A stretch of 9,744 nt of DNA from Alphaproteobacteria bacterium (GTDB taxonomy: Bacteria; Pseudomonadota; Alphaproteobacteria; Acetobacterales; Acetobacteraceae): NCBI GenBank assembly GCA_026225015.1, contig JAMFRY010000198.1, positions 1-9,744 of the forward strand. Reading direction: 5' to 3'. The notes beneath the pieces were generated by a model. It was given only the letters and a program-made list of their open reading frames with translations. It did no database searches and was not told the origin of the DNA. Below are positions 1 through 5,367 of the stretch, piece after piece. Position 1 is the stretch's first letter, and each line of letters begins with the position of its first letter. The position numbers and the translations under genes were made by a program.

Positions 1-617
1 GAGTCCTCGAAAATCTTGCCGCCAAGCCGCTCCAGCGCCGCCGCTTCGCCTTGCACCAGATTCAACGGATGCAGATGGCCGCCTTTATGATCCAGCAACC
101 CACCGACATAGCGATCGCTCGCCACATGCGCGGCCAAACCTTGCCGATCCAGCAAGGTGAAATCACGATGGCCATGCCCGGCCCAGACCTGTTGGTGATG
201 TTCAAGGCCGCGCATCTGCTTGTGGTTCAGCGCCACGAACAGGCCGCCCTCGATCAGATCGCAGGCGATGTCATATTTTCGCACCCGCTCGCGAATGATG
301 TCGCCGCCTTCCAGCGCCATGGCGCCGACCGCGCGTCCGGCCTGCGTGCCGTAGCGCCCGGCGATCACATCCAGGTCGCGGCTATAGCCGTTGACGATCT
401 GCCCGCCATTGCGGCCGGACGCGCCCCAGCCGACCCGCATGGCCTCCAGCACGATCACCGAAAAGCCGCGCTCGGCCAGTTCCAGCCCGGCCGCGATTCC
501 AGTGAAGCCGGCGCCGACGATGCACACATCCGCCTGCGCGGCGCCTTGCAGCGAAGGCCGCGCGTCTCTGACATTGGCGGTCGCGGCGTAGTAGGAAGCA
601 ATATGCGCCGCACTCAT
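1..617 (-). CDS. puuB: Gamma-glutamylputrescine oxidoreductase (PuuB), N-terminal half, cut by window edge
   Basis: FAD-dependent oxidase of the DAO superfamily. PuuB oxidises gamma-glutamylputrescine to gamma-glutamyl-gamma-aminobutyraldehyde, the second step of the gamma-glutamylated putrescine catabolic pathway, in the cytoplasm. Seen: 205 codons are open from the ATG at 617 to the window edge. They contain a Rossmann dinucleotide fold with GAGFTG at residues 35-40, the acidic strand end E58, and the FAD signature GWGASGRNGGQ at 63-73. The start SYYAATAN, the blocks VNGYSRD and EGGDIIRER, and the LLDHKGGHLHPLNL segment match, as I remember it, E. coli PuuB closely along the whole visible stretch. 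E. coli PuuB is about 426 residues, so roughly half is present. The ATG lies 4 bases after the stop of the upstream small gene and has no clear Shine-Dalgarno sequence, so translational coupling is likely. Family membership is firm. The exact substrate is inferred from similarity; a relative acting on another amine or amino acid is the alternative. Confidence 0.85.
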   Translation of the reverse strand, partial: MSAAHIASYYAATANVRDARPSLQGAAQADVCIVGAGFTGIAAGLELAERGFSVIVLEAMRVGWGASGRNGGQIVNGYSRDLDVIAGRYGTQAGRAVGAMALEGGDIIRERVRKYDIACDLIEGGLFVALNHKQMRGLEHHQQVWAGHGHRDFTLLDRQGLAAHVASDRYVGGLLDHKGGHLHPLNLVQGEAAALERLGGKIFED

Positions 618-621
618 CGAA

Positions 622-1026
622 TCACGCTTTTTGATCCGGGCCGAGGAGTGCGGTGCCGAAGATTGCGCCAAGGACCGTCATCGTGATCACCATCAGCCTG
701 ATCTTGAATGCGGCCGAGCGCGCCTGCGCGACGACCTCCACCCGCATATTGGCCTGCGCCGCCGAGATGCGCGCGGCGATCGGCCCGGTTCCGCTGGTAA
801 CGATAGCGGCCGTATCCGCATCCACCGCGTTGCTCAGATTAGCCAGGGCGGCGGCTTCGTTCGGTGTATTCTGCGCGGCCAGCACTGCATCCAAAGCGGC
901 TTGCTGATGCATGGCATCGATTACCGGCGCCGGGATGGAAAAACTCGCGAAGGTGCCGATCAGCCCCGGAAACAGAAACGCCGTGAGCAAAAACCCGATT
1001 CGGCTGAACGAAACACGCCTGGCCAT
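622..1026 (-). CDS. Unrecognised small protein with two membrane segments
   Basis: I do not recognise this 134-residue protein. It has a basic N-terminus (MARRVSFSR), a hydrophobic segment at about residues 9-31, an alanine-rich, probably helical middle of about 75 residues, a second hydrophobic segment at about 109-128, and a short tail ending DQKA. The positive residues before the first segment and the K/R around 108-110 suggest that both ends are cytoplasmic and the middle is periplasmic. The layout (TM, helical periplasmic part, TM) recalls the sensory half of small receptors, but no signalling domain follows. I chose the ATG at 1026 over an in-frame GTG at 1053 because AAGGTGG sits just upstream of the ATG. 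The gene lies 67 bases after the glycosyltransferase and 4 bases before puuB on the same strand, which suggests one transcript. No function is assigned. Confidence 0.72.
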   Translation of the reverse strand: MARRVSFSRIGFLLTAFLFPGLIGTFASFSIPAPVIDAMHQQAALDAVLAAQNTPNEAAALANLSNAVDADTAAIVTSGTGPIAARISAAQANMRVEVVAQARSAAFKIRLMVITMTVLGAIFGTALLGPDQKA

Positions 1027-1030
1027 TTCA

Positions 1031-1037
1031 CCACCTT
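1031..1037 (-). promoter_or_regulatory. Ribosome binding site that decides the start of the two-TM gene
   Basis: On the minus strand AAGGTGG lies 4 bases before the ATG at 1026 (7 bases from the AAGG core). This is the best Shine-Dalgarno match on this strand nearby. It falls inside the reading frame of the longer GTG form, so the ATG at 1026 is the better start. Confidence 0.6.
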
Positions 1038-1093
1038 GGTTGCGCGCCAGCACATGCGGGGGGATTATTGCCCCGTCAATGGCGGGGAGGGGG

Positions 1094-1846
1094 CTATTCC
1101 CTGATGTCTTGCCAGGCTTCGGTGAAGGGCTTCTTGCGGAAGGTCGCCCAGAAGAAATTCATCGAATAACGCATGCCGATGGTGAACACGCCTTCACCCA
1201 CCAGGCGGCGCCCGGAGGATTGCGCGGGCAGCCGGAAGGTGAATTTCACGCCGCCGACCTTGCTCAGACGCCGCGCCATGTCGGTGTCTTCGCCGTAGAA
1301 GCTGAAGCGCAGGCTTGGCTGCCCTAGCTTCAGCATGGCGTCCCGCTTCACGACGAAATTGCCGCCTTGCAGCATGGAGCCGACATTCAGCACGAAGCGG
1401 TTGAACAGATAAACCGAATAGGCCATCCGGTAATAGGCGCCCACCACCCAGTTCACCCGGGCAGGCACGCCGTAATAGATATAGGGGCCGGATAGTCCCA
1501 CCAGCGTGTTGCTGCGGCCGAATTGTTGCAGCACCTCTTTCAGCCAGCCCGGCGGGATCACGGTATCGGCGTCGATATTGGCGATCAACTCACCGCGGCT
1601 CGCCTCGAACCCGCACCACCTTGCCTGCACCAGGCCTTTGCGCGGCTCATCCACCACCACCACGCCCTCGATCGCTTCCGCCACTTCGCTGGTACGATCG
1701 GTACTGGCATTATTGACCACGATAATTTCTGCGTCCTGCCCGATCACCAGCCCGTTGCGGAGAATTTCGTCGCGCATGGCGGTGAGTGAGCGCCCGAGCA
1801 GCGCTTCTTCATTATAGGCAGGCACCACAAAGCTAATTTTCATCAC
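1094..1846 (-). CDS. Family 2 glycosyltransferase (GT-A fold)
   Basis: An inverting GT2 enzyme that moves a sugar from a nucleotide-sugar donor to an acceptor; the acceptor cannot be read from sequence. Of 250 residues, the N-terminus has the nucleotide-binding strand SFVVPAYNEE (5-14), then VVNNASTDRT (43-52), the metal-binding DAD motif in NIDADTVIPP (90-99), GGNFVVKR (161-168) and the GED acceptor-side acidic motif (185-187, in YGEDTDMARR). The C-terminus is short and mostly soluble. A hydrophobic, aromatic stretch (about 132-156) may sit on the membrane surface. This compact form is common in genes for lipid-linked glycans or cell-surface polysaccharide. The start is either the GTG at 1846 or the ATG right after it at 1843; GGAG lies 7 or 10 bases upstream respectively. 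It is first in the minus-strand run that leads to the two-TM gene and puuB. Nothing beyond position links it to polyamines. Confidence 0.88.
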   Translation of the reverse strand: MMKISFVVPAYNEEALLGRSLTAMRDEILRNGLVIGQDAEIIVVNNASTDRTSEVAEAIEGVVVVDEPRKGLVQARWCGFEASRGELIANIDADTVIPPGWLKEVLQQFGRSNTLVGLSGPYIYYGVPARVNWVVGAYYRMAYSVYLFNRFVLNVGSMLQGGNFVVKRDAMLKLGQPSLRFSFYGEDTDMARRLSKVGGVKFTFRLPAQSSGRRLVGEGVFTIGMRYSMNFFWATFRKKPFTEAWQDIRE

Positions 1847-2043
1847 ATCAACGCTCCATCCGACTCGGGGGACCGAGCCTCATAAAACGGGCTATGAACA
1901 ATTCTACGCGCCACAAAGCGAATGACGTTTTGATGACAGGACCCTGGGGCTGGTACGCCGCCTGTTTAAGCTGGCTCGGGTTGACAGCAAACCCCTGCCG
2001 ACGCATACCCCGCCAGCAATGTCATTTATTCTGTGAGCCGAGT
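1847..2043. other. Divergent intergenic region, glycosyltransferase / rpmJ
   Basis: This 197-base gap holds the start signals for two divergent units. On the plus strand the only convincing element is the TTGACA box at 1981. On the minus strand I found an A/T-rich TAGAAT hexamer about 60 bases before the glycosyltransferase start but no matching -35 box at normal spacing, so that promoter stays undefined. I see no structured RNA or gene here. Confidence 0.4.
1981..2009 (+). promoter_or_regulatory. Candidate sigma-70 promoter for rpmJ
   Basis: A perfect -35 hexamer TTGACA (1981-1986), a 17-base spacer and a weak -10 hexamer CATACC (2004-2009, 3 of 6 matches). Transcription would begin near 2016, giving a leader of about 28 bases before the rpmJ ATG. 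The exact -35 box and the position support it; the poor -10 box weakens it. Confidence 0.42.
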
Positions 2044-2169
2044 ATGAAGATACGTAACTCTTTGAAATCCGCCAAGACCCGCGACAAGAACTGCCGCGTC
2101 GTGCGCCGTCATGGCCGGGTCTATGTCATCAACAAGAAAAACCCGCGCATGAAAGCCCGGCAGGGCTGA
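2044..2169 (+). CDS. rpmJ: 50S ribosomal protein L36, zinc-free type
   Basis: A small basic protein of the large ribosomal subunit. The 41 residues begin MKIRNSLKSAKTRDKNC and end NKKNPRMKARQG, the family hallmark (R-G-R-V-Y-V-I-N followed by K-N-P-R and K-A-R-Q-G). Canonical L36 is 37-38 residues with a C-C-C-H zinc ribbon. Here only one cysteine remains (C17), and NKKNP stands where the later ligands would be, so this is the longer zinc-independent form. To my knowledge it is the normal L36 of many alphaproteobacteria, so it need not be a zinc-starvation paralogue. The frame is open upstream to 1894, but the family start is the ATG at 2044. The Shine-Dalgarno sequence is weak. The gene stands alone, with its own promoter candidate and terminator. 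Confidence 0.95.
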   Translation: MKIRNSLKSAKTRDKNCRVVRRHGRVYVINKKNPRMKARQG

Positions 2170-2172
2170 CAG

Positions 2173-2194
2173 CAAGCGCTTGAAGAGCCTCTTC
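2173..2194. repeat. Two abutting small palindromes after rpmJ
   Basis: CAAGCGCTTG (2173-2182) is a perfect 10-base palindrome. It is followed directly by GAAGAG-C-CTCTTC (2182-2194), which shares one base with it. Both lie between the rpmJ stop and its terminator. As RNA hairpins their loops would be too small to form fully, so a role as protein-binding DNA or chance is as likely. No function is assigned. Confidence 0.3.
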
Positions 2195-2199
2195 TACTC

Positions 2200-2228
2200 A
2201 AAACCCGGCTTGCAGCCGGGTTTTCTTA
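2200..2228 (+). terminator. Intrinsic terminator of rpmJ, probably bidirectional
   Basis: A perfect 11-bp stem, AAAACCCGGCT (2200-2210) with AGCCGGGTTTT (2214-2224), closes a 3-base loop and runs into TTTTCTT. The stem carries an A run on one side and a T run on the other. It can therefore also stop transcripts arriving from the convergent monooxygenase gene, whose stop codon is 20 bases away. Confidence 0.9.
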
Positions 2229-2243
2229 TTGAGGGCAGGGAGT

Positions 2244-3467
2244 CTACTTGCCCATTGCCGTCAGCATGAAGCGGCGTTTCAGGCGCGGCATCCGATTCAC
2301 CGCGGCCAGCCCCAGATCGCGCGCCAGCCGGATCAACGGTTGATTGGTAGAAAACAGCCGGTCGAGGATATCGGTTGCGGCCAGCATGGCGAGATTGGCC
2401 GGCCGCCGCTCCGCCTGATAGGCCGATAGCAGCTCCGCGGCGCCAAGGTCTTGCGCATGATCGTCTTGCGCATGGTCGATCAGCGCCGCCAGGCAAGCCG
2501 CGTCGCGCAGGCCCAGATTTAACCCTTGGCCCGCAATCGGGTGGATCCCGTGCGCCGCATCGCCCACCAGCGCCAGCCTTTCCGCCGTATAGCGTGCCGC
2601 ATGCATGGCCGAGAGCGGATAGGTCCAGCGCCGGCCGATCGGGCGGATCGCGCCCAGATGCGGCCCCAGCCGCTTGCTCAACTCGGCGCCGAAGCGGGCG
2701 TTATCGAGCAGTTTCAGCCGTTCCACCAAATCTGGCCGGTCGGTGAAGACAATGGCGGAAATATTGGGGTTTTCGTCGGTACCGCTCATCGGCAGTTGCG
2801 CGAAGGGGCCGCCGGGCAGGAAATGCTCCAGGGCCACGCCCTCATGCGGCTTGTCATGCGCGATCGCGCAGACCACCGCGGATTGCCGGTAGGGAATTCG
2901 CGTTACCGGAATTTTTGCCTCTTCCCGTAACCGGCTGGAGCGCCCATCCGCCGCGACAACGAGTTGCGCCGCGAATGTTTGGCCGGAAGGCGTGCGCAAG
3001 GTCACTGATTCCTGGCGCCTGACCACGGAAACCTGTTCAGGCGCCAGGAGCAGAATGTTATTGTCCGCGTGGATGCGCCGGTTGATGGCGATCCTCAGGC
3101 TGCGCGCCTCGATGATCCAGCCGAACGGTTCATCGCCCACCTGCCGGTGATCGAACTGTAATTGCAGTGGGGAGGGTGGGGCGCCGGGTTTGCCGTCGGT
3201 GACCTTGATATCCAGGATCGGGCAGGGCGGATAAGGCAGGTTCTCCCATAACCCGGCCTCCTCCAGCAGTTTTTTGCAGTCCGCCGCAATCGCATAGGCG
3301 CGTCCGTCGAAATCCGGGTGCTCCATCGGCGGCAAGGCGGCATGGTCCACCAGCAGGACGCGTTTGCCGTGCGCGGCCAGCCTGCAAGCGAGCGCACCGC
3401 CGACCGGTCCGGCGCCGATGATGGCAACGTCCGAACTGCTAAAATGGCCGCTTTCAGCTTGGGTCAT
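2244..3467 (-). CDS. UbiH/COQ6-family FAD monooxygenase of ubiquinone biosynthesis
   Basis: A flavoprotein hydroxylase that adds a ring hydroxyl to the polyprenyl-phenol intermediates of ubiquinone, acting at the inner membrane face. The 407 residues carry the three family fingerprints: GAGPVG (18-23) for the FAD ADP moiety with D41 at the end of the second strand; the DG motif AADGRSSRLR (172-181); and the GD motif LVGDAAHGIHPIAGQGLNLG (300-319), which is diagnostic for UbiH/UbiF/COQ6. The length is typical (about 390-410). Which ring carbon is hydroxylated (UbiH, UbiF, UbiI or the alphaproteobacterial UbiL/UbiM role) cannot be told by eye, so I give no symbol. I chose the ATG at 3467 because it puts the FAD strand 12 residues in; the frame stays open 46 codons further up to 3605 with non-family sequence. 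A 15-bp in-frame duplication repeats DHAQD late in the protein. It is convergent with rpmJ and divergent from amt. Confidence 0.9.
   Translation of the reverse strand: MTQAESGHFSSSDVAIIGAGPVGGALACRLAAHGKRVLLVDHAALPPMEHPDFDGRAYAIAADCKKLLEEAGLWENLPYPPCPILDIKVTDGKPGAPPSPLQLQFDHRQVGDEPFGWIIEARSLRIAINRRIHADNNILLLAPEQVSVVRRQESVTLRTPSGQTFAAQLVVAADGRSSRLREEAKIPVTRIPYRQSAVVCAIAHDKPHEGVALEHFLPGGPFAQLPMSGTDENPNISAIVFTDRPDLVERLKLLDNARFGAELSKRLGPHLGAIRPIGRRWTYPLSAMHAARYTAERLALVGDAAHGIHPIAGQGLNLGLRDAACLAALIDHAQDDHAQDLGAAELLSAYQAERRPANLAMLAATDILDRLFSTNQPLIRLARDLGLAAVNRMPRLKRRFMLTAMGK
2448..2477. repeat. 15-bp in-frame tandem duplication inside the monooxygenase gene
   Basis: Two adjacent 15-base units (2448-2462 and 2463-2477) differ at one base and encode DHAQD twice in a row. 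They lie after the GD motif in a helix-rich C-terminal part that tolerates length change. Confidence 0.85.
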
Positions 3468-3558
3468 GCAGGCTCTTTGGCAGAGTTGCCGGCGAGCGCC
3501 AAGCCACGGCGGCAGACGGCTCAATGAGAAATTGCTTAATTGCTGGTCAACAAAGCGC

Positions 3559-3573
3559 CTGCCAAATGGGCAG
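3559..3573. promoter_or_regulatory. Dyad CTGCC-N5-GGCAG upstream of the amt promoter, possible activator site
   Basis: A perfect 5-bp inverted repeat around a 5-base centre, about 63 bases upstream of the -24 element. That position would suit a sigma-54 activator or a repressor site for the divergent gene. It only loosely resembles the known NtrC consensus (TGCACC-N5-GGTGCA), so its binder is unknown and it may be chance. Confidence 0.3.
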
Positions 3574-3635
3574 TAACGTTTGGATGAACGCATGTTAACC
3601 CGCACGACTCGCGCAATAAACTTTAGCTAAGGTCT

Positions 3636-3651
3636 TGGCATGGAAGGTGCA
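3636..3651 (+). promoter_or_regulatory. Sigma-54 (-24/-12) promoter candidate for amt
   Basis: TGGCATG-N4-GTGCA has the invariant GG (3637-3638) and GC (3649-3650) at the required 10-base separation and matches 10 of 12 fixed positions of the TGGCACG-N4-TTGCA consensus. Transcription would begin near 3662, leaving about 78 bases of leader to the amt ATG. Sigma-54 promoters with NtrC-type activators commonly drive ammonium transporter genes, so motif and context agree. Confidence 0.65.
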
Positions 3652-3739
3652 AGAGGACCGCCGGACGCAAAGCGTGGCCATGGAATCGCGCTTGTGTTTT
3701 GTGCAACTCACACGGCTGGGACAGTTGGAGACGAAATAA

Positions 3740-5107
3740 ATGATAGTTCAAGCGTTACCGGGCAATTGGCTCGATACAGGCGACAATGCCTGGCAGCTCA
3801 CCGCGGCGACATTCGTCGGCATTATGAGCGTTCCGGGACTGGCGTTGCTGTATGGCGGCGCGGTCAAGAAAAAATGGGCGGTCAACTCCGCGTTCATGGT
3901 CTTCTACGCGTTTTCCGCGGTGCTGATCGCCTGGGTGTTGTGGGCCTACAATATGTCCTTCGGCAAACCCTGGTTCCAGGTCCCTGGCGGTCTGGGCGCC
4001 TGGCTGGGCCATCCGTGCCCGACTACTTCCGCCTATAACATGGAAAAACAAGCGATCATCCCCTCCGCTGCCGCCGCTATGCCGTCGCTGGGCTACGGCC
4101 AGGCGACGATGGTGTACTTCCAATTCGTGTTCGCCGCGATCACTCCGATCATTCTGCTGGGCGCCATCCTTGGCCGTGTCAGCTTCAAGGCCTGGGTGAT
4201 TTTCGTCCCGCTCTGGACCACTTTTATCTATTCGGTTGGCGCCTACTCGATCTGGGGTGGCGGCTGGCTCGGCTCGATGGGCGTGTTGGATTACTCCGGC
4301 GGCTACGTCATTCACTTGTCCTCTGCCTTCTCGGGTTTTACGGCGGCCGCCATCATCGGCCCGCGTTTGCCGCGTGACCGTGAGAGCTTCCAGCCGAACT
4401 CCTTGCTAATCACCCTGGCGGGCGCTGGCCTGCTCTGGCTCGGCTGGTCCGGCTTCAATGGCGGTGACCCGTTCACTGCCAACGCCGATGCCGGCGTGGG
4501 TGTGCTGAACACCCATACCGCGACCGCGACCGCGCTGCTCACCTGGGTCGTGCTGGACGTGATCGCCTATGGCAAACCGTCGGTTCTCGGCGCTGTGAAC
4601 GGCATGATCACCGGCTTGGTGGCCATTACCCCGGCCGCCGGTTATGTGAACGGCATCGGTGCCATCATCCTTGGCGTGTTCGCGGCCCTGCTGCCCTGGC
4701 TTACCTGGAACTTCCTCGGCCAAGGCAAAACCTGGTTCTCACGCAAGGTTGACGACGTGCTGGGCGTTATCCACACCCATGGCGTTGCGGCTTTGGTTGG
4801 CGGTATCGGCACCGGCATCCTGGCCGATCCGAGCATGGTGGAATGGTACGGCACCAAGGGCGACCAATTCGCGGCGACTGGCTGGTGGTACGGCAATTTC
4901 CATCAGGTCATTCTGCAGCTCTACGGCGCCGCCTTCATCATCGTGTATAACGTCATCGGCACCTTCATCCTGCTGAAGATCATCGGCCTGTTCGTGAACC
5001 TGCGCTTTGACGATGAGACGTTGCTCATCGGTGATGACGCGGTGCATGGTGAAGAAGCCTATGCGATCTACTCCGATGGTCAGAAAATCCCAGTCTTGGG
5101 TGACTAG
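3740..5107 (+). CDS. amt: Ammonium transporter, AMT2-like clade
   Basis: An inner-membrane Amt/Mep/Rh channel for uptake of ammonium. The 455 residues form about 11 membrane segments. Key residues visible: GLALLYGG (33-40), the Phe-gate segment FQFVFAA (127-133), the ammonium-site aspartate D184 in LDYSGGYVIH with the first twin His H192, LGWSGFNGGDP (234-244), and the second twin His H347 in IHTHG (344-348). The C-terminal tail ends with the conserved HGEEAY block (436-441) needed for subunit coupling. The DYSGGYVIH, GWSGFNGG and HTHGVA blocks are those I remember from plant AMT2-type and related bacterial transporters, not from E. coli AmtB. There is no signal peptide, and GGAG lies 9 bases before the ATG. 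No PII gene (glnK) is next to it; the neighbours are a divergent ubiquinone hydroxylase and, downstream, ftsK. It is probably under sigma-54 nitrogen control. Confidence 0.95.
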   Translation: MIVQALPGNWLDTGDNAWQLTAATFVGIMSVPGLALLYGGAVKKKWAVNSAFMVFYAFSAVLIAWVLWAYNMSFGKPWFQVPGGLGAWLGHPCPTTSAYNMEKQAIIPSAAAAMPSLGYGQATMVYFQFVFAAITPIILLGAILGRVSFKAWVIFVPLWTTFIYSVGAYSIWGGGWLGSMGVLDYSGGYVIHLSSAFSGFTAAAIIGPRLPRDRESFQPNSLLITLAGAGLLWLGWSGFNGGDPFTANADAGVGVLNTHTATATALLTWVVLDVIAYGKPSVLGAVNGMITGLVAITPAAGYVNGIGAIILGVFAALLPWLTWNFLGQGKTWFSRKVDDVLGVIHTHGVAALVGGIGTGILADPSMVEWYGTKGDQFAATGWWYGNFHQVILQLYGAAFIIVYNVIGTFILLKIIGLFVNLRFDDETLLIGDDAVHGEEAYAIYSDGQKIPVLGD

Positions 5108-5120
5108 GTTTGGGTGACTA
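5096..5120 (+). repeat. 11-bp direct repeat at the amt stop codon
   Basis: TTGGGTGACTA occurs at 5096-5106 and again at 5110-5120 with no mismatch (period 14). The first copy holds the last two codons of amt and most of its TAG stop; the second lies just outside the gene in another frame. It looks like a small local duplication. Confidence 0.75.
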
Positions 5121-5129
5121 ATCCAAAAC

Positions 5130-5155
5130 GGCATCGGGGTGTTGGCCCCGGTGCC
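5130..5155 (+). other. First hairpin downstream of amt, no T-tract
   Basis: A 10-bp stem, GGCATCGGGG with CCCCGGTGCC (one U-G pair in RNA), closes a 6-base loop (5140-5145). It is followed by AGGTTTGG, not by a T run, so it is not a terminator by itself. It may protect the 3' end of the amt message or help the terminator 24 bases further on. Confidence 0.55.
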
Positions 5156-5178
5156 AGGTTTGGTCTGGCTAGCAAAGG

Positions 5179-5215
5179 CCCAGGGCAGCGATGCCCTGGG
5201 TTTTTGGTGTTTTTG
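5179..5215 (+). terminator. Intrinsic terminator of amt
   Basis: A perfect 9-bp stem, CCCAGGGCA (5179-5187) with TGCCCTGGG (5192-5200), has a GCGA tetraloop of the stable GNRA type. It is followed directly by TTTTT and, 5 bases later, by another T run. It separates amt from ftsK transcription. Confidence 0.9.
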
Positions 5216-5224
5216 GCCCCAATC

Positions 5225-5320
5225 GATGGGCTTCGCTCCGCTCTCCCTCCGGACCCTTTCCATCAAAGCTTCGCTCTGCTGGTACCTTTGGCTCCTCCGC
5301 CCATCCGCTCCAAATGGATG
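5225..5320. repeat. Intergenic element with nested inverted and direct repeats
   Basis: Between the amt terminator and ftsK there is a C/T-rich stretch with an outer inverted repeat GATGGGC (5225-5231) / GCCCATC (5299-5305), an inner one CAAAG (5264-5268) / CTTTG (5286-5290), and a near-perfect direct repeat GCTTCGCTCYGCT (5230-5242 and 5268-5280). Its base pattern differs from the coding regions around it. It could be a copy of a dispersed intergenic repeat or a degraded element. There is no gene in it that I can support. Confidence 0.35.
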
Positions 5321-5330
5321 CAGGTTTTGT

Positions 5331-5359
5331 TTGGGAATCAGCCGGTTGTAGGCTATAGC
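5331..5359 (+). promoter_or_regulatory. Candidate promoter of ftsK with start point at the ATG
   Basis: TTGGGA (5331-5336), a 17-base spacer and TATAGC (5354-5359), with 4 of 6 matches in each box. The start point expected 7-9 bases after the -10 box falls at 5366-5368, that is, on the ftsK ATG, so the message would be leaderless. This fits the lack of a Shine-Dalgarno sequence before that ATG. Confidence 0.4.
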
Positions 5360-5367
5360 GCAGCATA

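Larger units (their letters stand above)
3468..3739. other. Divergent control region, monooxygenase / amt
   Basis: This 272-base region separates two divergent genes. It holds the sigma-54 promoter candidate for amt (3636-3651), a dyad upstream of it (3559-3573) and the amt leader of about 78 bases. For the minus-strand gene I see a TTGACC hexamer (3550-3545) but only a very poor -10 partner, so that promoter is not called. A continuous minus-strand frame crosses 3468-3605, but it has no family similarity. Confidence 0.5.

Noticed and set aside
1027..1053. Longer form of the two-TM protein starting at GTG 1053
   Set aside because: AAGGTGG directly before the ATG at 1026 is a much better ribosome site, and the shorter form has a normal membrane-protein N-terminus.
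1060..1087. G/C-run hairpins between the glycosyltransferase and the two-TM gene
   Set aside because: The stems are only 4-5 bp and no T-tract follows on the minus strand, so a terminator is not supported; read-through is more likely.
1894..2043. In-frame upstream extension of rpmJ by 50 codons
   Set aside because: L36 is about 37-41 residues and its conserved start MKIRNSLK lies at 2044; the candidate promoter at 1981-2009 would also be inside the extension.
2233..2240. GGGCAGGG, which matches the E. coli KOPS sequence read by FtsK
   Set aside because: It is a single short copy in GC-rich DNA, and orientation signals can only be judged by strand bias over the whole chromosome.
3522..3550. 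TTGACC hexamer as minus-strand promoter of the monooxygenase gene
   Set aside because: At 17-base spacing the -10 position reads TCATTG, which shares only one base with TATAAT.
3468..3605. 46-codon N-terminal extension of the UbiH-family protein
   Set aside because: Family members begin shortly before the GxGxxG strand, and the ATG at 3467 gives this. The extra residues are basic and low-complexity with no family similarity.
3640..4038. Plus-strand open frame overlapping the start of amt
   Set aside because: Its composition (R and G rich) and full overlap with the amt N-terminus and leader mark it as an out-of-frame shadow.
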